A stretch of DNA of 64,000 bases. It comes from Aegilops tauschii subsp. strangulata (Eukaryota; Streptophyta; Magnoliopsida; Poales; Poaceae). Of this stretch, positions 1-9,068 are shown piece after piece. The notes beneath the pieces were generated by a model. The model did no database searches. It was not told where the DNA came from and worked only from the letters and a program-made list of their open reading frames with translations. Numbering within the stretch: the stretch's first letter is position 1; the number at the start of each line of letters is the position of its first letter. Position numbers and translations under genes: made by a program. Where the stretch lies: positions 155,410,627 to 155,474,626 of the forward strand of contig NC_053036.3 of the NCBI RefSeq assembly GCF_002575655.3, given 5' to 3'.

Positions 1-2
1 CG

Positions 3-1496
3 ATTCCTGAGGTTGTGATGCAACTCACTGACACTCCTCTGCCCAAACCAAAGGATCCATTCTCCAGGAAGCAGAAATTCAAAACTGATGCCTTCTTTGG
101 CGAGCATGTATTCTTCACTGATTACAACCCATATGACTCTGCTCGCATAAGGAAGAGGCGTTTCTGGACTGCCAGCCAGGCAAATTTCTATTCCTCAGTG
201 CTGTTCGACAAAGACAAAGTCTTCGATCATGAGCACATTCCTCACGTGGACATGGAATCCCTGCCGTGCTTCGAGCCAGTCCTCAGTGTTCTTCACGATG
301 TTGGATTGCTAAACTTCTGCACTGACATCTGTGATTGGAATGAAGAACTAATTCTTTAATTCTATGCAACACTGCACATCACTGGAAATTCTGAAGATCT
401 GAATTCATGGGTGCTGGACTGGATGTCTGAAAACACTCACTACAAGGCACCAGCTACTGAATTGCTTCGTGCCTTACCTCTCAGTCCGCCCCCTGATGGT
501 TCTTGTTGCGTCAATAATGAACCTGAGCTTAATGATCACTACATGCAAGTGCTGATGAAGCCTTTGAAGCCAGGTCAGACCCCAAGAACAAGATTCCTTC
601 TGAAGGAATTGTTGTATGTGCCTCGGACTGTCTATCGCATTCTGACGAAGACATTGAGTCCAATCAAGGGCCACGACTCAAATGAAGAAGAAGTCGTTGG
701 CATTATGAAGAATCTGCTTTTCAATATCATTCATGGCATTCCCATCAACTTCCATGATTTCTTCATGAGGACTCTGGCCAACGTCACCATGTCACCGTTT
801 GAGCTGAAGCCTTATGCGCCTTGGATTATGAGATTCATCAGGACAAGGTCTTCACTCAACTATAAAGCTGATACACTGAACCATTGCAGCTACTTGCCCC
901 CAATTGAAGTCCTCAAACGGACATTTTCCTCAGCTGATGAAAAGGGCAAGGCTACTGCTGTAATTGATGAAGGCATTCGTCCATTGGATGGACAATTTCG
1001 CAAGGCTGCATCCTACTCCACCAATGATGACTCTGCCACCCATGACTCTGCCGCCAACGCTCCCAAGCAAAATCCTCAAGGCACAACACCCAGGGTGATG
1101 ACTGACCGTGAGCTTCTCCTCAGTCTTCACCAGAAGGTTGATCGCAATCATAAATGGGTCAAGCGTCAGTTTGGTTCAATTCTTCACAACATGACTGCTA
1201 CCCATAATGCAGTGAAGAAAAACCACTACTACCTTCATGAAATCCTCAACCGCACTTGGGCTGTTCTGTCTCAAGTCTACAGTGAAGAAGATCTAAAGAC
1301 AATGGGTCTCAAGGACGATCTTGACTGGGCTGCACCCCCTCCAAAGAAGTACAAGAAGGTCAAGGTTCCTTCCTTGGTGGCCAGCTCCTATTCTTCATCA
1401 CGTGACACTGATGAACATGAAGATTTGGACGACACTGCGGCAGGCCCTACTACAACAAACGACCCCAACAACGCTGACGCTCCTTCATCACCTTGA
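3..1496 (+). pseudogene. Downstream ORF of the Sirevirus-like element, partial, one in-frame stop
   Basis: The frame is open from the window edge (no stop upstream of the ATG at 18), so the true start is outside. A single TAA at 357-359 interrupts it; the 361-residue frame from 411 is in the same frame and the codons between are open, so this looks like one ORF hit by a nonsense change rather than two genes. The N-terminal part is rich in aromatic and acidic residues; residues about 230-290 of the 411-1496 frame (LLLSLHQKVDRNHKWVKRQF onward) look like an amphipathic helix or coiled coil; the tail has a basic PPPKKYKKVKVP patch that could act as a nuclear signal, followed by a Ser/Asp/Thr-rich end. 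No protease, integrase or reverse transcriptase motif is present. Position between pol and the PPT matches the env-like or additional ORF of Sireviruses; biochemical function is unknown. Confidence 0.65.
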
Positions 1497-2018
1497 TATT
1501 CTTCAGGGGCGTTAGTCCTCATTTTCAACCCTTTTGGTCATTTGATGACAAAGGGGGAGAAATTTGAGTTAGTCTTCAAGTGGGTCTATCTTATATGGGC
1601 GCGTTTTTTTTCTAAGTTGCAACTCTCGTTCTTTTGAAGACTTTGCTGGATCGAGTTGTAACTTAAACTCTCTGGTGACCTGATACTTTTGTTGTGTTCT
1701 TCTGCATGCTTATTCCTCGTTAATATTATTGCACGCATGCTGAATTACATCAGTCACCATATTTCATCATGCATTTCAAATTCTTCATATATTATGTCAA
1801 ATGCGTGTATGAATTACAAGATATAGGGGGAGATCTCCATGATTCAACTCTTCAAGTGTGCATTGCTTCAAAAGCAAATTCCTCACTATGCACATCTTCA
1901 GGGGGAGTTCTTCTATATCTTGCAATCAAATTCCTCAATATCAGTATATACACTTCATATATTTATCCCCGTTGAAAACTTAACCTATATTGTCATCAAT
2001 CACCAAAAAGGGGGAGAT
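1497..2018 (+). other. Sirevirus 3' non-coding region with multiple PPT-like motifs
   Basis: No gene is seen in these 522 bases. The stretch is AT-rich and contains four purine-rich tracts on the plus strand: AAAGGGGGAGAAA around 1550-1562, GGGGGAGA at 1826-1833, GGGGGAG at 1901-1906/7, and AAAAAGGGGGAGA at 2005-2017 immediately before the LTR. Repeated PPT-like motifs upstream of the functional one are a described feature of Sirevirus non-coding DNA. Only the last is expected to prime plus-strand synthesis. Confidence 0.7.
2005..2017 (+). promoter_or_regulatory. Polypurine tract (plus-strand primer site)
   Basis: AAAAAGGGGGAGA ends one base before the LTR start at 2019 (TGTAAG). A purine run abutting the 3' LTR is the RNase H-resistant primer for plus-strand DNA synthesis in LTR retrotransposons. 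Its position fixes the left end of the LTR. Confidence 0.8.
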
Positions 2019-3531
2019 TGTAAGTGCATCTAGTGCCCCTTAGTGATTTTGGTGTATTGAAGACTTATAGGTTAAGGGACTAATGCGTTTATGAGTGTAC
2101 ACAGGTCTATAAGTCTATGAGGAGTTTGATATTTACAGAGAAAGTCGACCCCTAAAAATGAAGTTCTTCGACTGAAGACTTTGGATTTCTGAAGACTTTC
2201 TGAAGACTGTGAAAGTGAAGAAATTGGTGTGACCTTGAAGACTTAGTATTCATTTGAGGAATATGAAGCGTGAAGACTTTTGTTTTTGTAGTTTTCATTT
2301 TCTCTTTCTTGAGTCATAGGAAACACCCTACTGTTAAAGGGGGTCGAGGAAATACTAAGGAAAAATTTCCATGTGATGCTCGACTCAAAATCCTACACCT
2401 ACCAATCCCTTCGAGTGAAGCCATTGGAAATCTCATACAGTTCAGTCATATTCTTCAGTGACAGAGACGAAGTTCTTCTGGTCTCTGAGGAATTTGTTCT
2501 GACTAAGGAGTTAGGAATTCGCCAGTGCGGATTGCCTACACAGTGAGGAACATGATAGCCCTGAGGAATTTGATACTCAAATTTCCGACCGTTGCTGTGC
2601 TATGCGCCAGCTGTCCCAAAATATCTACCCACCTAACGGTCATATCATTGAAGGGCATTTATGTCTTATCATGTCGGGCTGCTCCCTAGGCTATAAATAG
2701 TCGCCCCCTACAACCACTAGCTGGTTGGCTGCTCTGAGAGAAACTAACACTTGTCATTTGAGAGCATCCCATCCTCCGAGGAATTTGAGAGAAAATCAGC
2801 AAGTGAGAAAAACCCCAAACCCAAACACCTACAAACCCAAAGTGATTGAGCATCACTGAAGAGATTGATCCTACGTGGATCCGACGCTTGTTACCTTTGA
2901 AGACTGTGCTTCTTCCAGACGGTTACGCGTCATGGTCTAGAGCATCCAAGAGGAAATTGTGGATCACCGAGTGACCGAGTTTGTGAAGGTTTGGAAGTCA
3001 CCTGAAGACTTACCACGAGTGATTGGACGAGGTCTGTGTGACCTTAGTTCAAGGAGAATACGGTGAGGACTGTGTGTCCGGGACTAGGTGTCCTCGGGTT
3101 TAAATACCTAGCCGCTCCAACCAGACGTACAACTGAGACAGCAGTTGGAACTGGTCTACCAAATCATTATCTTCACGAAGCTTACTGGTTCTATTTCCTC
3201 AACTCTTTCATTTCCTCATTACTGTGTTGTATGCTTGTTCATATCTGTGTTTGAAGACTTTGACTGAAGACTTTCTCAATTTCCTCAGTTCAATTTCTTC
3301 AGTCTATTTGTCTTCATCCTGTGTTATCCTGAGTTTACGCTTTTTGTACTCTGTGCTAGTTTTCATTTCATCATGATGACTATGCTTGTGTTCTGCTATG
3401 CATACTTTTGAGTACTTATTCCGCTGCAAGTAGTTCTTCGCTAAGGAATTTCCTCACCCAGAAATTCCTCAGTGAAGAATTTCTAAAAATCGCCTATTCA
3501 CCCCCCCTCTAGTCGATATAACGCACTTTTA
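2019..3531 (+). repeat. 3' LTR of the Sirevirus-like element
   Basis: The LTR starts with TG right after the polypurine tract and runs about 1513 bp. The right end is set where Triticeae gypsy-type LTR sequence resumes; the last bases read ACGCACTTTTA, where I expect ...CA, so the terminal dinucleotide seems to have decayed (C to T). The next bases ctatt (3532-3536) are the likely 5-bp target duplication, but the partner copy is outside the window. Inside are a TATA box at 2692-2699, ten copies of TGAAGACT, and a C-run (3500-3507) near the end. The exact right end is uncertain by a few bases. Confidence 0.7.
2692..2699 (+). promoter_or_regulatory. TATA box of the Sirevirus LTR promoter
   Basis: TATAAATA flanked by GGC and GTCG lies about 673 bp into the LTR, the expected place for the U3/R promoter. 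Transcription would start some 25-35 bp downstream, near 2725. No other equally good TATA motif is seen in the GC-neutral middle of this LTR. Confidence 0.6.
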
Positions 3532-3604
3532 CTATTGTCCTACAAACCTCTGCACTTGGAGGCCCAACAACGTCTACAAGAAGAAGGTTGTGTAGTAGAC
3601 ATCA
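3532..3604 (-). mobile_element. Fragment of a second LTR retrotransposon: outer end of its 5' LTR
   Basis: Read on the minus strand, the sequence starts at 3604 with TGATGTCTACTACACAACC and continues with a stretch I recognise as a very common Triticeae LTR beginning. It starts with TG exactly where the gag of the next element (3605 onward) is broken, and is itself cut at 3532 by the Sirevirus LTR. Only about 73 bp is left in the window, so superfamily and length cannot be judged from the sequence; recognition is from memory only. Confidence 0.6.
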
Positions 3605-5366
3605 ATAGTCCTCAATCCATACTGCGGGATCTGTTGTTCCATCGTATGATTCGACGTTGATGGTTTGAACCTGTCTAGAAATTCGTGCTCCATTACCTCG
3701 TTGGTGAAGCAAAGCGGGTGCGTGGCTCCTCTATGTTGGGCCACACTGTGAAGCACCTCCTTTGGATGCCGTTGGCGGCTTCAGGCGTGGTTGGCTTGGT
3801 TGAGTCTGGCTGATTGACCATCGTAACCGGTCGGGGCATATCCCCGCGATCTGTACGTCGATCTTGTCTGTCCTGCTCCGCCCACTAAACTTTGGCGGAT
3901 GTCGCCATTTTCCCCCCGAACCGTCTAGTTCTTGTTCTTACGACCGGATTGTTTCGTATGGTATTCTGCTTGGGCTGCTGCTTTATCTGGACCGAACTGT
4001 GGTCGACCTGCCGATATTCGATCATGGAACGGGCTCCAGCGCCTTGCCATCATGTGGAGGGAGCCACCTGCACTTGAGGTGGCTTTTGTCCGGACCACTA
4101 GGGCCGTATTCTATGGCGGCTAGGACCTCGGTCCATTTATCATTGAGCAGATCTTGGCTTGCTTGAAGCTGCAGCTGCTTTATTCTTAGATTCCTTGCTG
4201 TGGCTAGTAGCCGGCGTTTAAAGCGCTCCTGCTCGAGAGGTTCCTCCGGCACGATGAATTCTTCGTTGTCGAGGCTCTCCTCTTCCTCAGAGGGGGGAAG
4301 ATAATTGCTATCCTCCGAGTCTCCGTACATGACCTGTTCATCGGGGCTATCTTGCCCGCTTTCCTGGTCCTCCTGTTCGGATCCTGCCTCAACAGGGTCT
4401 TTGTTGTCCGGAGTAGTATCACCTCCGTTGCTAGTATTGTTTTCTCTTGGGCGACGTGACCTAGAGCGGTGCCGGGGGCGCCGATGTTCGGATTGTGTAC
4501 CAGGAGGTTTGTCCTCAACTGGATCCTCCTTGTCATCGTTGATATCGTCGTTGGGTGTAGACGTCTACCATACAGGCGTCATACCAGGAAGTGGTCGTCC
4601 TGCGTGTAGCGGATAGTGAGCTCTGGCCTTGCCCCTCATCATCGCCCATACCGTCGATGTCTTCGGGGCGGAGGTCAAGCATGTTGGTTGGGTCTTCGAC
4701 GGTGGCTATGAAGTGGGTGGCGGGTGGGAAGCAAAATTCTCCGTCATCCACCGTAAGGTCGAACCGGACATAGTTCGGCGACGAGCCATCTGCCAGGGAT
4801 AGGTTTTCTAGTGAGCTTAGTAGATCGCCCATAGGCGAGTGCTGAAAGACATCTGCGGCGTTGAACTTGAATATCGATAAAGAGTTTGGTATCCGCGAGC
4901 TCGCAGGGTTCGGAACTCGATACCGAAAACGAGTCCGGGGTTCCGTTGATGCAGGTATCGTATGAAGTGGGATATGCGTGCGGCTCCAACGCCGCAGACT
5001 CGGTAGCCCCCGTGATGGGGTTGAGTCTCCCATCTTCGGACGTCTTGATCTGCTCCGGATCTAAGGCCGGAGTTGTTACAGGAGCTATCTCATGGATGCG
5101 GCCCGATGACAGGTTTAAGCCATGTTGAAGGGGCGAAGGGGAGCGGTTGCCGCAGTCTCAAATCCGTCGAAGATCAAGTCCCCACGGATGTCCGCGACGT
5201 AGTTCAAACTTCCGAATCTGACCTGATGGCCAGGGGCGTAGCTATCGATCTGCTCCAGATGGCCGAGCGAGTTGGCCCGCAGTACGAAGCCACCGAACAC
5301 AAAGATTTGTCCGGGGAGAAAGGTTTCTCCCTGAACAACGCCACCACCGACGATTGAAGGGGCCAT
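3605..5366 (-). pseudogene. Broken gag of the Gypsy-like element
   Basis: The start is the ATG at 5366 (MAPSIVGGG...), 48 bases inside the LTR end. An 83-codon frame ends at 5115; homologous-looking sequence then continues in other frames: 4989-4744 (PTSYDTCINGTPDSF), 5033-4533 (IFKFNAADVFQHSP, THFIATVEDPTNMLDL), 4330-4022 (acidic PPSEEEESLDNEEF then QERFKRRLLATARNLRIKQL, helical) and about 3756-3605 (VMEHEFLDRFKPS). This is the order of a known Triticeae gag-type polypeptide, so the piece is one ORF decayed by at least four frameshifts, not several genes. The gag domain proper begins at the left end and is cut off at 3605; no zinc knuckle is present in the window. Confidence 0.65.
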
Positions 5367-5413
5367 GGAGCCTTATGTCGACGGCACAGTGGAACTCTCA
5401 ATGAATGCACCAA

Positions 5414-5892
5414 TGTCGGTGTCAAAACCGGCGGATCTCGGGTAGGGGGTCCCGAACTGTGCGTCTAGGATCGATGGTAACAGGAGACGGGGGACACGAT
5501 GTTTACCCAGGTTCGGGCCCTCTCTATGGAGGTAATACCCTACTTCCTGCTTGATTGATCTTGATGAATATGAGTGTTACAAGAGTTGATCTACCACGAG
5601 ATCGTAATGGCTAAATCCTAAAAGTCTAGCCTCTGTGAATATGGTAATGAATCTGTGCTATCCGGACTATGCTCTCTGGCTTATATAGACACCGGAGAGA
5701 TCTAGGGTTACATGAGGTCGGTTACATAGGAGGAAATCTTCATAATAGGTCGCCTAGCTTGCCTTCCACGCCAAGTAGAGTCCAATCCAGACACGGACAT
5801 AGTCTTCGGTCTTCATGTCTTCACGACCAATTAGTCCGGCCCATGGATATCAGGCCGGACGCCCGAGGACCCCTTAGTCCAGGACTCCCTCA
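5414..5892 (-). repeat. 5' LTR of the Gypsy-like element at 3605-5892
   Basis: Read on the minus strand it starts TGAGGGAGTCCTGGAC at 5892 and ends CCGACA at 5414, i.e. TG...CA, length 479 bp. The gag leader follows directly. It has a TATA box at 5680-5687 and contains, on the plus strand at about 5503-5521, a GTTTACCCAGGTTCGGGCC block that recurs in the unrelated LTR at 7782-8971. The sharp change from gag-coding sequence at 5893 supports the outer boundary. Confidence 0.75.
5680..5687 (-). promoter_or_regulatory. TATA box in the LTR at 5414-5892
   Basis: The minus strand reads TATATAAG here, about 205 bp from the LTR start and upstream of the conserved GGCCCGAACCTGGGTAAAC block. This placement fits the U3/R promoter of the element. 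No activity can be judged from sequence. Confidence 0.5.
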
Positions 5893-7706
5893 CTTCTCAG
5901 CAAGCAGCTCAACTTGTCGATAGTTCTGCAGGTCGTGGCCCTTGGTGCGGTGGATCTTGCAGTATTGCTTGTCGGAGCTCCTGGCTTGTCGGCAGCCGCC
6001 AAGGCCCGGCAAGCGGCACACCCGGCAATCTCCTTGCCGGGGTCGTCTGCCTTGGCCTTCTTGGCAGCGCCGGTGTCGTCGGATCCCTCGACGGCAAGCA
6101 CGACCTTGCCCTTGCATTTCCTGTTGTGACGCCGACCCTTCTCCGTCGGGGCGGTGGTGTCTTCGTCGGTAGAGTCGGTTTCCACGCCGGCATCCTCGCC
6201 GGGGTACTTCCTCCCCTCTTCAGCCCGAGCGCATCTATCTGTCAGAACATAGAGTTCAGCCACATCCTTGACCTTGTTCATCGTCAGCTCTTCATGCATC
6301 TTGTGGTTGCGCACATTCTGATGGAACGCGCTGATCACGGTGGCAGGATGAACATCTGGGATGTTGTATTGCACCCGGCTGAACCTCTGTATGTACTTGC
6401 GCAGTTTTTCACCTTCCTTTTGGGGAATGATGTGCAAATCACTTGCCTGGCCATGAGCTTGGTGGCCTCCGGTGAAGGCACCAACGAACTCATGACACAG
6501 ATCCGACCAAGAAGAAATGGAATCCGCCGGCAAGTGCATCAACCAAGACATGCATCACATTGGGTTTCAGGGCCAACGAGAAGTAATTGGCAAGCACCTT
6601 GTCATCGCGAGCTCCAGCGGCTTGCATCGCGATGGTGTAGATGCTGAGGAACTCCGACGGGTGGGTCTTGCCGTTGTACTTCTCACCGACGTCGGGCTTG
6701 AATGTACGGTGGGACAGCCACTGGAACTGCCGCAGCTCACGGGTAAAGGCCGGCCAACCCACCTCATAAGGTAGGCCGTCGGAGCCTCCCGGTGTTGGGT
6801 GGTCCATAGCGGGCCCCGCCCGCCTATCTGACTGGTGGCGTGTATCGCGCCGGCGCTCGATGGTGGTTCGAGCGTCTTCATGGGCTCGCTCCCGAAGAAC
6901 TTGGCGCTGGTCGCGGTGGGTCCGTGGATCGGACGACGCTATGGAAATGTTATCACAAGTGTCATCACGACGGTTCGACACCCGCGGTGGCTGGCGTGGA
7001 GGAGGAGAGTGCACCGTGGCCGCAGCACCTCCGGCCCCTCCACCGCTGGCATGCGGTGGTTCGACGGAGCGCCGGCCTGAGGGCCCTGCTGGCCGTGGCT
7101 CGTCTTGATTGGCAACGCCGACAAGGCTCCGGATGGTGGCCCTCCACTCATCGAGCTTTTCCACAGCAGGAGGGAAGTTGAGGAGTAGCTGCACGCGCGC
7201 CAAAGCTTCTGCTGGCGTGGGTGGCGGCAAGAGCTGCGTGGACTGTGGCGCGCTTCGACTTCTAACCACGTTAGAAGGAGCTCTATCACGGCCCAGCGGC
7301 TGCGTGCCATTTTTGCCAGCACTTCAGCGGGCATGCTGGCCTCCTTCGTTCTGCAGATGATGCACAGGACTCTTCGCACGGCGGCGTCCGGGGACTCCAG
7401 CGTGGTGGCGCTCCTCGTCGCGCACACCCTGGGAAGAGCGCGCTGTGGGTGCCGGCGTAGGCATCTTGGAGGGCCCCGTGCCGCCTGCGGGGGCCCAGCC
7501 CCGTCTTTGGATTTGGCGGTGTGCGGACCGTTGTCTGGCACACGAACGATGCCGCTCGCCAGGCTCTGACTGCCAGAGCGATGCTGGTGCTCGCGGGTCG
7601 CGGCTCGGGTTCTGTCCGCGATCGGCCCGCTGCTCGCCCGCACTGGCACGGGCCATTCGGCTCCCGACGAGCCGATCGCCGTGATCGTCTTCTTCTTGGG
7701 AGCCAT
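5893..7706 (-). pseudogene. Broken retrotransposon gag (capsid-type domain plus degenerate zinc knuckle)
   Basis: The start is the ATG at 7706 (MAPKKKTITAIGSSG), following the PBS and leader. The protein then moves through three or more frames: 7706 to about 7265; about 7269 to 6545 (SAPQSTQLLPPPTPAEALAR, then WPAFTRELRQFQW, YNGKTHPSEFLSIY); about 6551 to 6000 (WLMHLPADSISSWSDLCHEF, PQKEGEKLRKYIQRFSRV), the typical retrotransposon gag core; and finally CKIHRTKGHDLQNYRQVE near 5900-5955 in another frame. That last motif resembles the C-x2-H-x4-H-x4-C knuckle of related gags but has Tyr in the last Cys position. The frame stops at 5893, at the inserted LTR. It is non-functional; the family call is by motif recognition. 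Confidence 0.7.
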
Positions 7707-7759
7707 GGCGATGAAGAACTGCTAGGCTAACTGCTAGACCAGATTCTCACAACTGCGCC

Positions 7760-7777
7760 CCCCTACCTGGCGCGCCA
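7760..7777 (-). promoter_or_regulatory. Primer-binding site of the Gypsy-like element
   Basis: The minus strand reads TGGCGCGCCAGGTAGGGG, starting four bases inside the LTR end. A TGG-starting stretch directly after an LTR is the tRNA primer site for minus-strand synthesis, and this version is one I recognise from grass Gypsy elements. It includes an 8-bp palindrome GGCGCGCC. The tRNA partner was not determined. Confidence 0.65.
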
Positions 7778-8031
7778 AAGATGTCGGGGGAAATTGACAC
7801 CTATGGAATCACTGGGATCCCTTCTACGGTTGGCGGGCACGAGGTTGTGCAAAGAGTGGGTCTGTCAGGAAGCACACGGATCGTTTACCCAGGTTCGGGC
7901 CGCGAGGACGCGTAATACCCTAGTCCTACTTTGGTGGATGTATTTGAGTGTTCTTGTGTTCTTGAGCTAGCTACGGGGCGTAATCTGCCCAAAAGATCCG
8001 AAAAATCCTTCTCCTGGTCGCCTCGGGCCTC

Positions 8032-8039
8032 CTTTTATA
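8032..8039 (-). promoter_or_regulatory. TATA box in the LTR at 7782-8971
   Basis: The minus strand reads TATAAAAG, preceded by GCC and followed by GAGG. It lies about 930 bp into the LTR and upstream of the conserved GGCCCGAACCTGGGTAAAC block, the same relative order as in the LTR at 5414-5892. Confidence 0.55.
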
Positions 8040-8283
8040 GGCAAAAGGGGTCGCCACAGTGGCACACAAGAGGTGGAAAGGTGTACAGTGGATGAGCCTA
8101 TCCTCTGGCACCGTCGGACAAACGCATTTAATGCACTGCCGACGTGTCCCTCTCACTTTATTGGGGACGACAAGGAAGCACGTCCCAGCTGTCGCCGCCT
8201 CGCCTGGCTTTGACACGCGCCCAAGCTGACGAGGCCTTGCGGCACCATGTTGGCTGGCTGCTAGACTGGCGCGGTGGTGGAGC

Positions 8284-8640
8284 CTTCACAAAGGGTCGCA
8301 TGCCACCACGCAGGTGCTTGCTGAGTCGGTGTAGAGGCCGCCCATCGCCACGCAGGTGCCTGCCCAGCTGGTTGAGCTAGCAGCTGCTGGGGGACGGCGG
8401 TGGAGTCTTGGCTGGTGCGGGCCTGGCTGTGGCCCTGTTGATGCCCTCGGCAAGGGTCTTGCCGGGGGGCCTGGCAAGGGTCTTGCCGTGGCGCTGTGGT
8501 CGTCCCCGGCAAGGCGCTTGCCAGGGGTCTTGTGGATTTCCTCAGCTAGAATCCCGCCGAGGGCCATCGTCTTCTGGTCCTCATCTGATCTTGTGTATTT
8601 ATGATCTTCACAAAGATCTGCATGCCACCACGGAGGTGCC
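8284..8640. repeat. Partial internal duplication within the LTR
   Basis: A block beginning CTTCACAAAG and containing GCATGCCACCACG.AGGTGC occurs at about 8284-8313 and again at about 8605-8637, an offset near 322 bp. Each copy is followed downstream by members of the GGCAAG/CTTGCC hairpin cluster, which suggests that a 300-bp segment was duplicated and then diverged. Confidence 0.6.
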
Positions 8641-8787
8641 TCCCGAGCCCTAGTTCCAGTGTAGTTGTTGGCGGCGTTTGGAACCTTTGGGCTCAAGGGT
8701 AGCTCGCTCTGCATGCGTTGGGCAAGCTGCCCCGGCAAGGCTCTTGCCGGAGCCACGGAGGCCGCCCCGGCAAGGGTCTTGCCGGGG
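8448..8787. repeat. Cluster of five near-identical GGCAAG/CTTGCC hairpins in the LTR
   Basis: Five inverted repeats share the arms GGCAAG and CTTGCC with a 3-nt spacer: 8448-8464, 8473-8487, 8508-8522, 8732-8750 and 8765-8787. The last has perfect 10-bp arms (CCCCGGCAAG). The first three are within 75 bp, the other two within 56 bp. Such strong short palindromes in U3 could be regulatory, but no function can be assigned from sequence alone. Confidence 0.8.
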
Positions 8788-8971
8788 GAGTCCACCTCGC
8801 CCCTTTGCTCTTTTATGCTTCTGGTCTCGGTGTTGCTTTGTTTGCCTTGTGCTTCAGTTTCCCTCCGGCTTCCCTCCTCTGCTTTATTAAGTGTGGCCGC
8901 GGGGGCGGCTCTGACTGCCCTTGCACAAGTACAGGGGTCAAAAGGAGAGCCGCTACTTTTGTACACCGACA

Positions 8972-9068
8972 GGAGCCCCCGGGCCTGGGGCACACATAAG
9001 CGCGACGCGTTGTTGGGCTCGGCCCAGAACGGTGCGCGGGCAGGTGGGGCGGATTTTACCGCAGTAAC
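8972..9068. other. GC-rich spacer between the LTR and the satellite array
   Basis: This 97-bp GC-rich stretch is neither satellite nor clearly LTR. It may be the true outer part of the LTR, a fragment of another element, or the host sequence next to the array. Satellite sequence begins at about 9069 (TTTTTGTGATTTTTC). No gene is seen. Confidence 0.4.

Larger units (their letters stand above)
1..3531 (+). mobile_element. 3' part of a Copia LTR retrotransposon, Sirevirus (SIRE/Maximus) type
   Basis: The order of parts seen is: end of a large plus-strand ORF (3-1496), a non-coding stretch with several GGGGGAG-type purine tracts (1497-2018), a final polypurine tract (2005-2017), then a long LTR starting TGTAAGTGCATC at 2019 and ending near 3531. 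Several purine tracts between the last ORF and the 3' LTR, and an extra ORF downstream of pol, are known hallmarks of plant Sireviruses; the LTR start and end also look like that group to me. Gag, pol and the 5' LTR lie outside the window to the left. The element sits inside the LTR of another retrotransposon (3532-3604), so it is the youngest layer of the nested stack. The lineage call is by recognition and was not checked against a database. Confidence 0.75.
3605..5892 (-). mobile_element. Gypsy-like LTR retrotransposon, 5' LTR and gag region, truncated by nested insertion
   Basis: On the minus strand the order is LTR (5892 to 5414), short leader (5413 to 5367), then a gag-like reading frame down to 3605, where the next insertion breaks it. 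The rest of gag, pol and the 3' LTR should lie beyond the nested elements, outside the window. Its own insertion point is in the gag of the element at 5893-8971; the flanking bases cttct at 5893-5897 would be one side of the target duplication. Confidence 0.7.
5893..8971 (-). mobile_element. Second Gypsy-like LTR retrotransposon, 5' LTR, PBS and gag, truncated by nested insertion
   Basis: On the minus strand the order is LTR (8971 to 7782), primer-binding site (7777 to about 7760), leader with ATG at 7706, and a gag reading frame down to 5893 where the other element's LTR starts. This is the outermost and so the oldest visible layer of the stack, and it lies next to the satellite array. The remaining body (pol, 3' LTR) must lie left of the window if it survives. 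Confidence 0.7.
7782..8971 (-). repeat. 5' LTR of the Gypsy-like element at 5893-8971
   Basis: Read on the minus strand it starts TGTCGGTGTAC at 8971 and ends CCCCCGACA at 7782; the ends form the perfect inverted repeat TGTCGG/CCGACA, length 1190 bp. The inner end is supported by the adjoining PBS. The outer end is less certain: GC-rich sequence goes on to about 9063-9068 and could be part of the LTR. Inside are a TATA box (8032-8039), the block shared with the other LTR (about 7885-7920), a cluster of five hairpins, and a partial internal duplication. Confidence 0.65.

Noticed and set aside
1769..3254. Small plus-strand open frames in the Sirevirus 3' region and LTR
   Set aside because: They overlap the PPT region and LTR regulatory sequence, with no recognisable domain.
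3864..8653. Plus-strand open frames of 60-173 residues in the retrotransposon region
   Set aside because: They lie opposite the minus-strand gag remnants or in GC-rich LTR sequence and show no domain or start context; they are shadows.
8972..9068. Extension of the Gypsy-like LTR to about 9063
   Set aside because: Not preferred because TGTCGG at 8971 pairs perfectly with CCGACA at 7782 as LTR termini; kept as an open alternative since no target duplication can be checked.
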